A stretch of DNA of 64,000 nucleotides from Lachnospiraceae bacterium (lineage in GTDB: Bacteria; Bacillota; Clostridia; Lachnospirales; Lachnospiraceae), in the NCBI GenBank assembly GCA_029225065.1, contig JAQXVT010000073.1, positions 1-64,000 of the forward strand. Direction: 5' to 3'. Both the position numbers and the translations under genes were made by a program. The notes beneath the pieces are model-generated. The model saw only the letters and a program-made list of their open reading frames with translations, was not told the DNA's origin and made no database searches. The stretch's first letter is position 1; each line of letters starts with the position of its first letter. Below, one piece after another: positions 32,944 to 42,036 of this stretch.

Positions 32944-33368
32944 CACTGGGATGTGACCAGGCCGGTTACGGTCTGATGCAGGAAGTAAAAAAACATCTGG
33001 ATGAGAGAGGACTTGAGTATGTCGATTGTGGTACGTACTCTGAGGATGCAGTGGATTATCCTGTTTATTCAAAAAAGGTTGTAAAAGAAATCCTGGAGGG
33101 AAGATGCGACCGCGGCATTCTGATTTGCGGCACAGGCATCGGCATTTCGATCACCGCAAACCGTTACAAGGGCATCCGGGCAGCACTCTGCGGAGATTGC
33201 TTCAGCGCGGAGGCGACGAGGCAGCACAACGACGCGAACATTCTTGCGATGGGTGCACGCGTGGTAGGACCGGGACTTGCGCTTAAGATTGTGGATACGT
33301 TTCTGGATACACCGTTTTCCGGTGCAGAGCGTCATGCACGCCGAATCCGCATGATCGATGAAGACTGA
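32937..33368 (+). CDS. rpiB: Ribose-5-phosphate isomerase B
   Basis: The protein is 143 aa, the usual length of RpiB. It interconverts ribose-5-phosphate and ribulose-5-phosphate in the pentose phosphate pathway. Family motifs are GCDQAGYGL, the catalytic ICGTGIGISITANRYKGIRA with its Cys, and RQHNDANILAMGARVVG. It could also act on other phosphorylated sugars of the LacA/RpiB group. The ATG overlaps the preceding gene by seven bases, implying coupled translation. Confidence 0.94.
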   Translation: MLALGCDQAGYGLMQEVKKHLDERGLEYVDCGTYSEDAVDYPVYSKKVVKEILEGRCDRGILICGTGIGISITANRYKGIRAALCGDCFSAEATRQHNDANILAMGARVVGPGLALKIVDTFLDTPFSGAERHARRIRMIDED

Positions 33369-33517
33369 CTCTGAAGGATAAACGAGTCATGTACTTCCAC
33401 AGCTTTCCCTGTCAATAATATAAGCAGGGGATGATTTTATGGCTGGCAGGAGAGATAATCCTTTAAAAAGAAGTAAAATACTTATAAAATTTCATTGTAC
33501 AAAGAGAGGACAAGAAA

Positions 33518-34147
33518 ATGCAGAAAGTAATGATTATGGACCACCCGCTGATTCAGCACAAGATCGGACTGATCCGAAGAAAAGAAACCGGCTCCAGAGA
33601 TTTCCGTGCCCTGATCGGTGAGATCGCAATGTACATGTGCTACGAGGCGACGAGAGATCTGAAGCTTCAGGACGTAGAGATTGAGACTCCGATCTGCAAG
33701 ACGACAGTTAAAGAGCTCAGCGGAAAGAAGCTGGCCGTAGTTCCGATTCTGCGTGCAGGTCTTGGTATGGTAGACGGTATGCTGGCAATGATCCCGGCAG
33801 CAAAGGTAGGCCACATCGGTCTGTACCGTGACCCGGAGACCTTAAAGCCGGTTGAGTACTACTGCAAGCTTCCGGCAGATTCCAACGAGAGAGAAGTATT
33901 CGTCGTAGACCCGATGTTGGCAACCGGCGGTTCCTCCATCGCAGCCATCCAGATGCTCAAGGATAAGGGCGTAAAGAACATCCGCTTCATGTGCATCATC
34001 GCAGCTCCGGAAGGACTTGAAGCAATGAAAAAAGCACATCCGGATGTAGACATCTATGTAGGTGCGCTCGATGATCACCTCAACGATCACGGCTACATCG
34101 TTCCGGGACTCGGAGACGCAGGCGACCGTATCTTTGGTACAAAATAA
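33518..34147 (+). CDS. upp: Uracil phosphoribosyltransferase
   Basis: The protein is 209 aa and matches Upp throughout. It converts uracil and PRPP to UMP for pyrimidine salvage. The PRPP-binding segment is [17 protein letters not shown], and the C-terminus [20 protein letters not shown] is diagnostic for uracil binding. AGAGAGGACAAG precedes ATG 33518. The 149-bp gap from rpiB contains a short CCCTG/CAGGG hairpin near 33407-33428, so upp may have separate control. A terminator follows. Confidence 0.96.
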   Translation: MQKVMIMDHPLIQHKIGLIRRKETGSRDFRALIGEIAMYMCYEATRDLKLQDVEIETPICKTTVKELSGKKLAVVPILRAGLGMVDGMLAMIPAAKVGHIGLYRDPETLKPVEYYCKLPADSNEREVFVVDPMLATGGSSIAAIQMLKDKGVKNIRFMCIIAAPEGLEAMKKAHPDVDIYVGALDDHLNDHGYIVPGLGDAGDRIFGTK

Positions 34148-34161
34148 GAGAAAAAAATGAG

Positions 34162-34189
34162 AGGCAGGTGTCGGGGCGCCTGCCTTTTT
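34162..34189 (+). terminator. Terminator after upp
   Basis: AGGCAGG (34162-34168) pairs with CCTGCCT (34179-34185), followed by TTTTC. AAAAAA lies upstream. Confidence 0.85.
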
Positions 34190-34223
34190 CACGTCCTTAA
34201 AAAGTTTTTAAGAATGTTGAGGG

Positions 34224-34252
34224 TTTACGCGGGGCGCAGATTGTATTATACT
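34224..34252 (+). promoter_or_regulatory. Promoter of the surface-protein gene
   Basis: TTTACG (34224-34229) and TATACT (34247-34252) are 17 bp apart. A leader of about 155 nt follows. A second TATAAT at 34357-34362 lacks a clear -35 box. Confidence 0.55.
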
Positions 34253-34297
34253 GTGAGGCAGAGTGGGAGCAATCACATAGCTGCTCCTGCAGGCGAA

Positions 34298-34338
34298 CGT
34301 TCCGAGTCAGACTCCGAAATTTCATGTGACTCGAAACG
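34298..34338 (+). other. Inverted repeat in the leader of the surface-protein gene
   Basis: CGTTCCGAGTCA (34298-34309) and TGACTCGAAACG (34327-34338) form a 12-bp stem with one mismatch and a 17-nt loop. It lies between promoter and start codon with no T tract, so an operator or mRNA structure is more likely than a terminator. Confidence 0.5.
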
Positions 34339-34414
34339 AAACTATATATAAGACTTTATAATAGGAAGAAACACATTCCAAAATTGTTCGGAACATCAGA
34401 AAGGGGAGGATTTG

Positions 34415-37400
34415 ATGAACAAGGGATTTAAAAGAATAGCGGCCTCTTTTCTGTCCGCAGCGATGCTGTTTCAGCAGTGTGCGGTGACAGGTATCGCAGA
34501 GGAGCAGGAAGGATCAGAGGTGCAAACGCAGGCGGCAGAGACACAGGCGCCGGAAGCACAGGCACAGGCTGAAACGCAGGCATCGGAGACGCAGGCGCCG
34601 GAAGCACAGGCACAGGCGGAGACGCAGGTGTCAGAAACGCAGGCACCGGAGACGCAAGCACCAGAAACCCAGGCGGCAGAGACGCAAGCGCCAGAAACAC
34701 AGGCCCCAGAGACTCAGGCCCCAACAGAGTCAGAAACGCAGGCGCCGGAGACTCAGGCCTCAACAGAGCCGGAAACGCAGGTGCCGGAGACTCAGGCCCC
34801 GACAGAGCCAGAAACGCAGGCCTCGACGGAAAATGAGACGCAGGCACCAACGGAAACAGAGACGCAGGCCCCGACGGAAACCGAGACGCAGGCGCAGACA
34901 GAAACTGAAACGCAGCAGGAAACGGAAACAGAGACTGAGAAGATCACAGAGACGGAGCGGCAGACAGAGCGTTCCGAGCGTGTCAACGATGGTGATAAGA
35001 TCGAGCTTTCAACCTTGAGACAGGGACTGCAGGGTGCGTTTCCGTATCTTTTTGCAGCGCAGGAGGTAAAGGGAGCCTCTTCCCTTGCAAAAGAAGAGCA
35101 GATTGCAGACGGTGATAAGGGCCGTGCAGCACTTTTCGGACTGGAAAATCTCTCAGAAAAGCTGGCAGACGGAAAATCTACTTCAAAAGTACGTGTAATC
35201 AACGTATATGCGGATAAGGACGGAAAGCTTGACACAAAACAGCTTAAGGACGCTTTCCAAAGCGAGACAATTGATGTGACAAACCAGTATGTGGTTGTCA
35301 ATGTAATTGCAGATCAGAAAGATCAGAAGATTGATTTTTCAGGTTATACGATGGTAAATGCAGACCAGACGGTCCGCTATACCGAGGAAACACAGCCGGG
35401 TGATATCCTTTACAACTTTGCATGGCTGGACGGCGAGAATTTTGCTCCGTTTGAAGGCACGGTGACACTGACCGGCACGGAACTTCTGCAGGGTACGTTT
35501 TTAGCACCGGAGGGCGACGTTGAGGTGAAGTCAAATCTGGCCGGTGCTGTTTATGCGGATCAGATTACGGTGGCAGATGGCGTTTCCGATCTGAAGCGGA
35601 TTGTTCTGATAGAAGGTGCAAAAAAATCAGAGACAGAAAGCACAGACGAAACCAGCAGCGAGCCGGAGACCACATTTGAGACGACGGTCGAGAGCGAAAC
35701 AGAAACCGCATCTGAATCGGCAGCCGAGAACGAGTCAGAAACCGTATCGGAGACGACAGCCGAGAGCGAGCCGGAAACCGTAGCTGAAACAACAGCCGGA
35801 AGCGAGACAGAAATTGCATCCGAGTCTGCAGCTGAGAGTGAGTCGGAAACCGTATCCGAGACGACAGCTGATAGCGAAACAGAAACCGCAGCTGAGACTG
35901 AAGAAAACGATATGATCGCAATTGATGCGAATCTTGTTTCAACGTATTCTTTCTTCAGTACGAGAATCATCTCATCGTGGAATTCAGAAGAGGGTACGGA
36001 GCTGAAAATTAAGCTGACGGATGCCGAAGACGAAGCAGAGCAGGCACTTGCAGGAGGCGAGGCAGTCGTCCGCGCGGCGGATTCGATTTATGATAAAGAA
36101 GGTGCGCTTGTTTTCCGGAAAAACGCTGAGGTGGCAACGCTTAACTGGAAGAAAGCAACGGAAGTATCTGCAAAATTCCATTACAGCGGTTCTTACTATC
36201 TCGAAGTAACAAAGACGCCTGCTGTTTCAAATGGAGAAGAAGCATATATGCTTCCGTCCCGCATTTATTTCTACATTGATGCAGATGGAGTGCCTGTTTT
36301 TGCAGAAAACGAAAGCTGGTATACCTGGAAGGACAGCGTTCTTTCGATCGATCTGGCAAAAACAGAAAAGGTACAGGTGAAGCTGCGGCTGACGGGACAG
36401 AAAGCAGATGGAAAAAGTGACGGAGAGCTGCTTTCCGGTGCAGCGTTTGTTCTGAAAAATGAGGATGGCCAGATTATTCGGGACGAGGAAGGATATCCGA
36501 AATACTATATCAGTTTTAACGGCGAGGAAGTCAGCTTAAGCGGTCTGGAAGCAGGCACGTATCTGCTTTCGGAGATCACCGCACCGGATGGATACCAGCC
36601 GGCAGCTGATAAGAAATTTACGATCGCATCCGATACAGCGACCCCGGTCGAACTGGTTGTAACGAATGCAAAGACATCATCCAATACAGAGACACTGGAA
36701 TTTACAGCAATCAGTATGTTTGATGAGACAGTGCTGACCTCTGAGTTTGAAAATTATTACTATGCGGCACTGTTCCAGGACAAAGCACTGAAGAAAAAAG
36801 TCAGCGATGTCATTATGCTGACCTATTCAGAAGGTGAAAAGAAAACAGAAAGTACAGAACTTTCCGGCATAGCGGTTGGTACGTATTATCTTGCACCGAC
36901 GGATGAGTTTGGTGAGCCGGTGAGCGATGCTTCTTTCCAGATGGTACAAAGCGGCGAGACACCGAAAGAAAATCAGAACTATACTGTTCTGAAGGTGAAA
37001 AAGACCGAGACATCGCAGACAGAAGAAACACAGACCGAGAAAACGGATTCATCAAAAACAGAAGTAGCACTGGAGTATCAGTATACCGAATACCCGTCCG
37101 ATGATTTCAGTTATGAGGCAGCCATTACGCTCACAAAGCAGGTAAAAAATTACGACGGAAAAGCGAAAAAAGTAACGGAAGACTTTTACGCCATGCTTTA
37201 TGCGGACGCAGAGCATGAAGAAGCGCTTCTGGAAGAGCCGGTAAAATTTGAGTTAAAGGATGCATCCTCTGTAAAGACTACCGTAAAAGTAAGCATGACA
37301 GAAAGCGGCGTACCAATCTGGATCGCAGAGACCGACAAGGATGGAAACGTTATTACTTCGGATAATGAAGACTTTGTGTATGCAATCACCTATCCAAAGC

Positions 37401-39067
37401 ATGCAGATGGTAAGTTTACTGTGATTTGCGGCAAGGAGACCGTGGGCACGATACAGAACCAGCTGAACAACTCGATTGTGAAGATCAGAGTGGAAGATGG
37501 AAGTAAAAAACTTCTTCCAGGCGCAAAGCTTGTCCTGAAAAATCAGAAGACGGGAGAGGTCGTGCCGATCGATCAGAAAGCAGTCTTTGAGTCAACCGGT
37601 GAAGAGCTGGTACTGGAAAATCAGCTGGAAAACGGTACAAACTATGTCCTGACCGAGCTGACTGCACCGGACGGATATCAAAATACAGCTGATGAGACGT
37701 TCACTGCGCAGGAAGGAAAAACGGTAGAGGTTGTTCTGACGAACCAGAAGACAAAAGGCAGCCATACACTGACTGTTATGAAGACCGTGTACAGCGGCGA
37801 TCATCAGGTATATGCGCAGGATCTGTCTTCCGGAACGTATGCACAGGAAGGCTGTTATACATTCTATGCTGCGCTCTATGCAGATGCAAAGCGGACCGAA
37901 AAGGTGAGCGATGTCAAAGAGATTAAAGTCAGCGGTCTGACCGGAACGACCTCATTTGGCAAGTTGGAAAGCGGTACCTACTATCTGGCAGAGACGGATC
38001 AGTACGGAACTGTGGTCAAAAGTGATAGGAAATGCACTATAAAGTATACGGATGCAGGAAAGATTCAGGTGACAGGAACGAATACAGCGGAGATCCAGAA
38101 TGTATATTCTGAGCTTCCGAGAGGATATCGTTATACGGCGACGCTGACAATCACTAAGAAGCTGCAGAATTCCGCCGGTGAGGCAGAAGCGGCATCGAAG
38201 ACCTTTTATGCAGGAATTTACCGCACACAGGATTACAGTGATACGCCGACCATTATTCCGATTACGCTGAACAATGCTTCGGAGGCATCGGAGCGCAGAA
38301 GAATCCTGCTTCCGGGCACGGATGATCTGACCTACTACATTGCAGAGGTCAATGAACAGGGACAGCGGATGACAGAAAATTCTGAGTTCGGCTATATACC
38401 AACCATTGATCAGCCGGAGCTGGCAGTGAAAAAGGGGGAGGATGCAAGCGTGACAATCACCAATAAGACAAAAGTCTCAAAGGTAACCCTGTACCTGACC
38501 AAGAAGGTATATAAAGGAAACTCACAGTACGCAGTCAACGAGACATTCTACGCAGGACTGTTTAAGGATTCGGAGTTCACGCAGCTGTATGCAAATCCGA
38601 TTCCGATGCAGATGAATGGCAAGAGTGAGCTGACCCTGAAGCTGACCTTAAATCTCGGTTCATCATCAGACGCAAAGATTTATATTGCTGAGGTCGACAA
38701 AAACGGAAAAATCGCCAAGAGCAGTAAAGAGTTTGGTTACGATATCCGTGTAGTAAACGCAACGGCGTCCTTCAGCCAGGATCGTACAGAAGTACAGACG
38801 ATATTGCTGAATGCGGTTTACGGTACGACAAGCGATGAGGACTGGAACAACATTGAGAATAAGGATGACAACAACATCGACGGTGACGACGGAGGAAGCG
38901 GCATTTCCTCAAATGGAAGCGGCGGCTACGGCGGAAGCGGTACCGGAAGTGATGTTGCAACAGGTGATGAGACACCGGTACTTCCGTATGTGGCAGTGCT
39001 TGCGGTATCTGCGCTTGTAATTCTTGGACTGGTGTTCACATCAAAGAAAAAGAAACGCAGAAAATAG
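34415..39067 (+). CDS. Large surface adhesin-like protein with SpaA-type domains and cell-wall sorting-like C-terminus
   Basis: The protein is 1550 aa. A signal peptide (KRIAASFLSAAMLFQQCAV) leads to a low-complexity ETQAPETQA-type stretch (about 30-190), an uncharacterised region (190-400), a second Glu/Ser/Thr-rich stretch (about 402-495), and a long tail of beta modules. Two are SpaA/Cna-B-like: about 652-745 with ITAPDGYQPAAD and about 1018-1108 with LTAPDGYQNTAD. Five related modules, each with an FYA-L/I-Y/F strand and an IAE- or LAETD-type motif, lie at about 758-860, 895-1008, 1115-1228, 1235-1348 and 1355-1461. A Gly/Asp-rich linker precedes VATGDETPVLP, a membrane helix and KKKKRRK. 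The last part looks like a non-LPXTG sorting signal. It probably binds host or bacterial surfaces. ATG 34415 follows GGGGAGGA. Confidence 0.85.
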   Translation: MNKGFKRIAASFLSAAMLFQQCAVTGIAEEQEGSEVQTQAAETQAPEAQAQAETQASETQAPEAQAQAETQVSETQAPETQAPETQAAETQAPETQAPETQAPTESETQAPETQASTEPETQVPETQAPTEPETQASTENETQAPTETETQAPTETETQAQTETETQQETETETEKITETERQTERSERVNDGDKIELSTLRQGLQGAFPYLFAAQEVKGASSLAKEEQIADGDKGRAALFGLENLSEKLADGKSTSKVRVINVYADKDGKLDTKQLKDAFQSETIDVTNQYVVVNVIADQKDQKIDFSGYTMVNADQTVRYTEETQPGDILYNFAWLDGENFAPFEGTVTLTGTELLQGTFLAPEGDVEVKSNLAGAVYADQITVADGVSDLKRIVLIEGAKKSETESTDETSSEPETTFETTVESETETASESAAENESETVSETTAESEPETVAETTAGSETEIASESAAESESETVSETTADSETETAAETEENDMIAIDANLVSTYSFFSTRIISSWNSEEGTELKIKLTDAEDEAEQALAGGEAVVRAADSIYDKEGALVFRKNAEVATLNWKKATEVSAKFHYSGSYYLEVTKTPAVSNGEEAYMLPSRIYFYIDADGVPVFAENESWYTWKDSVLSIDLAKTEKVQVKLRLTGQKADGKSDGELLSGAAFVLKNEDGQIIRDEEGYPKYYISFNGEEVSLSGLEAGTYLLSEITAPDGYQPAADKKFTIASDTATPVELVVTNAKTSSNTETLEFTAISMFDETVLTSEFENYYYAALFQDKALKKKVSDVIMLTYSEGEKKTESTELSGIAVGTYYLAPTDEFGEPVSDASFQMVQSGETPKENQNYTVLKVKKTETSQTEETQTEKTDSSKTEVALEYQYTEYPSDDFSYEAAITLTKQVKNYDGKAKKVTEDFYAMLYADAEHEEALLEEPVKFELKDASSVKTTVKVSMTESGVPIWIAETDKDGNVITSDNEDFVYAITYPKHADGKFTVICGKETVGTIQNQLNNSIVKIRVEDGSKKLLPGAKLVLKNQKTGEVVPIDQKAVFESTGEELVLENQLENGTNYVLTELTAPDGYQNTADETFTAQEGKTVEVVLTNQKTKGSHTLTVMKTVYSGDHQVYAQDLSSGTYAQEGCYTFYAALYADAKRTEKVSDVKEIKVSGLTGTTSFGKLESGTYYLAETDQYGTVVKSDRKCTIKYTDAGKIQVTGTNTAEIQNVYSELPRGYRYTATLTITKKLQNSAGEAEAASKTFYAGIYRTQDYSDTPTIIPITLNNASEASERRRILLPGTDDLTYYIAEVNEQGQRMTENSEFGYIPTIDQPELAVKKGEDASVTITNKTKVSKVTLYLTKKVYKGNSQYAVNETFYAGLFKDSEFTQLYANPIPMQMNGKSELTLKLTLNLGSSSDAKIYIAEVDKNGKIAKSSKEFGYDIRVVNATASFSQDRTEVQTILLNAVYGTTSDEDWNNIENKDDNNIDGDDGGSGISSNGSGGYGGSGTGSDVATGDETPVLPYVAVLAVSALVILGLVFTSKKKKRRK

Positions 39068-39103
39068 AAAAGATAGATTATAAACACTTATTATAATGGG
39101 AAG

Positions 39104-39152
39104 AAACACCTTCGCAAAAACGCATCAAAGCGGGAAGCGGAGGTGTTTTTTT
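39104..39152 (+). terminator. Terminator after the surface-protein gene
   Basis: AAACACCTTCGC (39104-39115) pairs with GCGGAGGTGTTT (39137-39148), one mismatch, followed by TTTT. A MITE-like element starts immediately after at 39153. Confidence 0.8.
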
Positions 39153-39258
39153 GTTACTGTTCAGAGCCAGGCAAAATTTCATAAAATAAGCGTAAAATGC
39201 GTAGCATTTTGAACGCAGGTTGCGAATGTCCTCGTTACAGTGCTGCTCTGAACAGGGA
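39153..39258. mobile_element. Second MITE-like element, carrying a dispersed palindromic repeat (copy 9)
   Basis: It opens with GTTACTGTTCAGAGCCAGGC and matches the reverse complement of the 22456-22597 element for roughly the first 60 bp. Its right end CTCTGAACAG (39246-39255) is partly degraded after that point, and no target duplication is clear. Its centre (39211-39239) reads GAACGCAGGTTGCGAATGTC, the core of the dispersed palindromic family. Confidence 0.65.
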
Positions 39259-39327
39259 AAAATTTGACATTGGAAGAGACATGTATGCATAAGATAAAAA
39301 GAAAAGACAGAGAGATCGCGAAACAGG

Positions 39328-39858
39328 ATGCAGTTATTTCTGAATTTATCAAAATTAATCCTTCCGCTGCTCATTGTCTCTATCATCGCCTTTGGCATGT
39401 GGAAAAAAGTTCCTGTCTACGACAGTTTTGTGACCGGTGCGGAAGCAGGGATGAAAACCGTATTACACCTCATTCCGACGATGATCGGACTGATGATGGC
39501 GACCGGTGTGCTGCGGGCATCCGGATTTCTGGATCTGATCGCACATCTGCTGGAACAGGCAGCGGGAGACAGCCCCTTTCCGGCCTGTCTGTTTCCGATG
39601 GCGATTTTGAGATTATTTTCGTCGAGCGCTGCGACCGGATTGCTGCTGGACGTCTACCAAAAATATGGGCCGGACTCGCGCATCGGAGTGATTGCTTCGC
39701 TGATGATGTCGAGCACGGAGACAATTTTTTACACAATGAGTGTTTATTTTCTGAGTGTAAATGTTCGGAAGACACGGCATACGCTTCCGGGTGCACTATT
39801 TGCGACCGTATGCGGGATTGGGGCGAGCGTCGTGCTGGGCGGATGGATGTGCGGGTAA
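39328..39858 (+). CDS. spmB: Spore maturation protein B
   Basis: The protein is 176 aa, near the usual SpmB length of about 178, with four to five membrane helices. It contains the nucleoside-recognition-like segments found in SpmB: IPTMIGLMMATGVLRASG, KYGPDSRIGVIASLMMSSTE and VNVRKTRHTLPGA. In Bacillus, SpmA and SpmB act in the mother cell in spore core dehydration. Here no spmA is adjacent; upstream is a MITE-like element and a surface-protein gene. The ribosome binding site is weak (GAAACAGG), so the exact start is uncertain. Confidence 0.85.
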   Translation: MQLFLNLSKLILPLLIVSIIAFGMWKKVPVYDSFVTGAEAGMKTVLHLIPTMIGLMMATGVLRASGFLDLIAHLLEQAAGDSPFPACLFPMAILRLFSSSAATGLLLDVYQKYGPDSRIGVIASLMMSSTETIFYTMSVYFLSVNVRKTRHTLPGALFATVCGIGASVVLGGWMCG

Positions 39859-40027
39859 TCAGGAAAAAGGATGGTTACAATGCAGAAATTTTCAGAAAAA
39901 TATGTTAAACTTTAATCAGATTTTCCTTCTATTTTATAGTTGAACGTTTTCCAGATGAAAGATGAAAAGGATTCAAAGCCCAAAACTCGCAGATACATAA
40001 AATCAGAAAGTACGGAGGCTCACCAAA

Positions 40028-41893
40028 ATGCCAGATTACCACTCGAAAAAGTCAGAAAACAGGCAAATGCAAAGCAGCGAAAGGAACCAAAATAAAAAGG
40101 GTACGGCTTCACCGCATAAAGGCCGGGCGGAAGATGCAGCCGTACAATCCCGCCCGGCTCCCCGCCTTTCCCTTCGCTGGCGGATTATCGGTCTTCTCCT
40201 GATCTGCTGGCTGATCCCGGTCGCGCTGATGATCGGGATTCTCGGTGTCTATGTGGCAGGGCATCACGGAGACATGGCGGCAGAAAATTTTCAGGAGCAG
40301 CTCGAATTCAGCAATCAGATCTGCATCGAGCGCTTGAACGGGGTGATCAGTGCGTCGCGCCAGGCTTCCTACGATGGAGAGCTGCTGTCCGTCTGGAATG
40401 ACTATCAGATGGGCGTGACGGACAAGCTGAAAGCCGGAAGACAATATAAGGATTATCTTGCGGCAAAGTATTTGAAAAATAATGCGATTGCAGGTGCCAT
40501 ACTCTGGTTTGGGACGGCAGAAACACCGGATTCCTTTTACAGTGTATACAATGAGCACGCAAACGGCAGTTATCAGCAGATCCGCACGTATCAGGAAGAA
40601 GATCATGCAGAGGCAGAAAAGTGTGCGGAGACACTTGGTACAGGCATTCGGTTTTTAAAATGCGGCAATCGTCTGTACCTGATCAGAAACCTGATTGACA
40701 GCCGGTATCAGACGCAGGGGACGCTCGTTTTCTGTCTGAATCCTGCGTACTGTTTTCAAAGCCTGAAGGAATACCAGATGGTTGCGGGAGTGCGCGTGCT
40801 GCTCGGAGAGGAAGAACTGGACCTGAAGGCAGACGATCAGCTGACAAAATGGAGTGAAGCGCAGGATGAGGCGAATGTCTGCGAATGGCAGGACGGAAGG
40901 CTGTATTTGAAAAATGAGATGCGCGGCGATAACTATACACTTAAGACCTCGCTGTTATTTGAAAAGGAAGTCACGCAGTATCCGTTTTATGGCTATCCGC
41001 ATGTGCTTCTGGCAATGCTGGGTGGACTGATTCCGATTCTCTTCCTGATGTTTGCTGTGTTCCGGCGTCAGGTGACACATCCGATCTTTGTTTTGTGCGA
41101 AGCATCAGCCAGAATCGAAGGAGGAGAACTCGGTTATCAGATCACAGAGGCGATGGAAAATGCAGAATTTTCCTATCTGGCAGAAGCATTTAATCATATG
41201 TCAGAAAATCTGAAGCAGCAGTTTGACCGGATTTACGAGGAGGAGATAGCACTGCGCGAGGCTCGGATCATGGCGCTGCAGTCGCACATCAATCCGCATT
41301 TCATGAACAATACGCTGGAGATCATCAACTGGGAGGCGAGACTGGGCGACAACGAAAAGGTGTCAAAGATGATCGGAGCACTCTCGACGATGCTCGATGC
41401 CGCACTCGACCGAAAAAAGCATCCGCAGGTGTATTTAAGCGAGGAGATGACGTACGTCGATTCCTATCTCTACATTATGAAGGAGCGGCTCGGCAAACGG
41501 CTGACAGTAGAAAAAGAAATTCCGGAGGAGCTGCTGGACTACTATGTGCCGCGTCTCTGTCTCCAGCCGGTGATTGAAAATGCGATCGAACACGGCGTTG
41601 TGCCGAATGGGTCGGGAACCGTGCGCATTATCGCATCGAAGGATGAAACGTACCTTTATCTGATGACGACAAACAGAGGCGGCATGAGCGAGGAGGACCG
41701 TGCACGCATCACAAGACTGCTCGACCCGAATTACAATACAGGCAAAGAGCCGTCCGGAAATCTCGGAATCGCAAACGTCAACCAGCGCCTGCGCATTCTG
41801 TGCGGTGAACCGTGCGGATTGACGATTACAGAGGAACCGGACGGAACAGTAATAGCAAAACTGACGATGGCACTGAATAAAACTGGCATATAA
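40028..41893 (+). CDS. YesM-family sensor histidine kinase
   Basis: The protein is 621 aa. A long charged cytoplasmic N-tail (1-48) precedes helix 1 (about 50-75), an extracytoplasmic sensor of about 245 residues, helix 2 (about 325-345), a HAMP region and a His_kinase/HATPase module. The phosphoacceptor is His424 in SHINPHFMNNTLE, and the ATP-binding segments include QPVIENAIEHGVV and GNLGIANVNQRL. It probably senses a carbohydrate, perhaps via the neighbouring binding protein. The matching YesN-type regulator lies at 45510, after three ABC transporter genes. GGAGG precedes ATG 40028. Confidence 0.9.
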   Translation: MPDYHSKKSENRQMQSSERNQNKKGTASPHKGRAEDAAVQSRPAPRLSLRWRIIGLLLICWLIPVALMIGILGVYVAGHHGDMAAENFQEQLEFSNQICIERLNGVISASRQASYDGELLSVWNDYQMGVTDKLKAGRQYKDYLAAKYLKNNAIAGAILWFGTAETPDSFYSVYNEHANGSYQQIRTYQEEDHAEAEKCAETLGTGIRFLKCGNRLYLIRNLIDSRYQTQGTLVFCLNPAYCFQSLKEYQMVAGVRVLLGEEELDLKADDQLTKWSEAQDEANVCEWQDGRLYLKNEMRGDNYTLKTSLLFEKEVTQYPFYGYPHVLLAMLGGLIPILFLMFAVFRRQVTHPIFVLCEASARIEGGELGYQITEAMENAEFSYLAEAFNHMSENLKQQFDRIYEEEIALREARIMALQSHINPHFMNNTLEIINWEARLGDNEKVSKMIGALSTMLDAALDRKKHPQVYLSEEMTYVDSYLYIMKERLGKRLTVEKEIPEELLDYYVPRLCLQPVIENAIEHGVVPNGSGTVRIIASKDETYLYLMTTNRGGMSEEDRARITRLLDPNYNTGKEPSGNLGIANVNQRLRILCGEPCGLTITEEPDGTVIAKLTMALNKTGI

Positions 41894-42036
41894 GAAGTGA
41901 ATCCAAACAAAATAAAGCAAGAAATACCAGTTCTGGTTATTCAGAAAATACAAAAAGGAGCGCATAATAGAGACATAAAAAAGAGAGCGAATTCGGCGAG
42001 AGGCGCCGGGAATAAAACCAAGGGAGGTAACAAAAT

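Noticed and set aside
34500-34930. Antisense open frame rich in Pro/Ala opposite the ETQAPETQA repeats
   Set aside because: It arises from the repetitive coding sequence on the plus strand and has no independent start signal.
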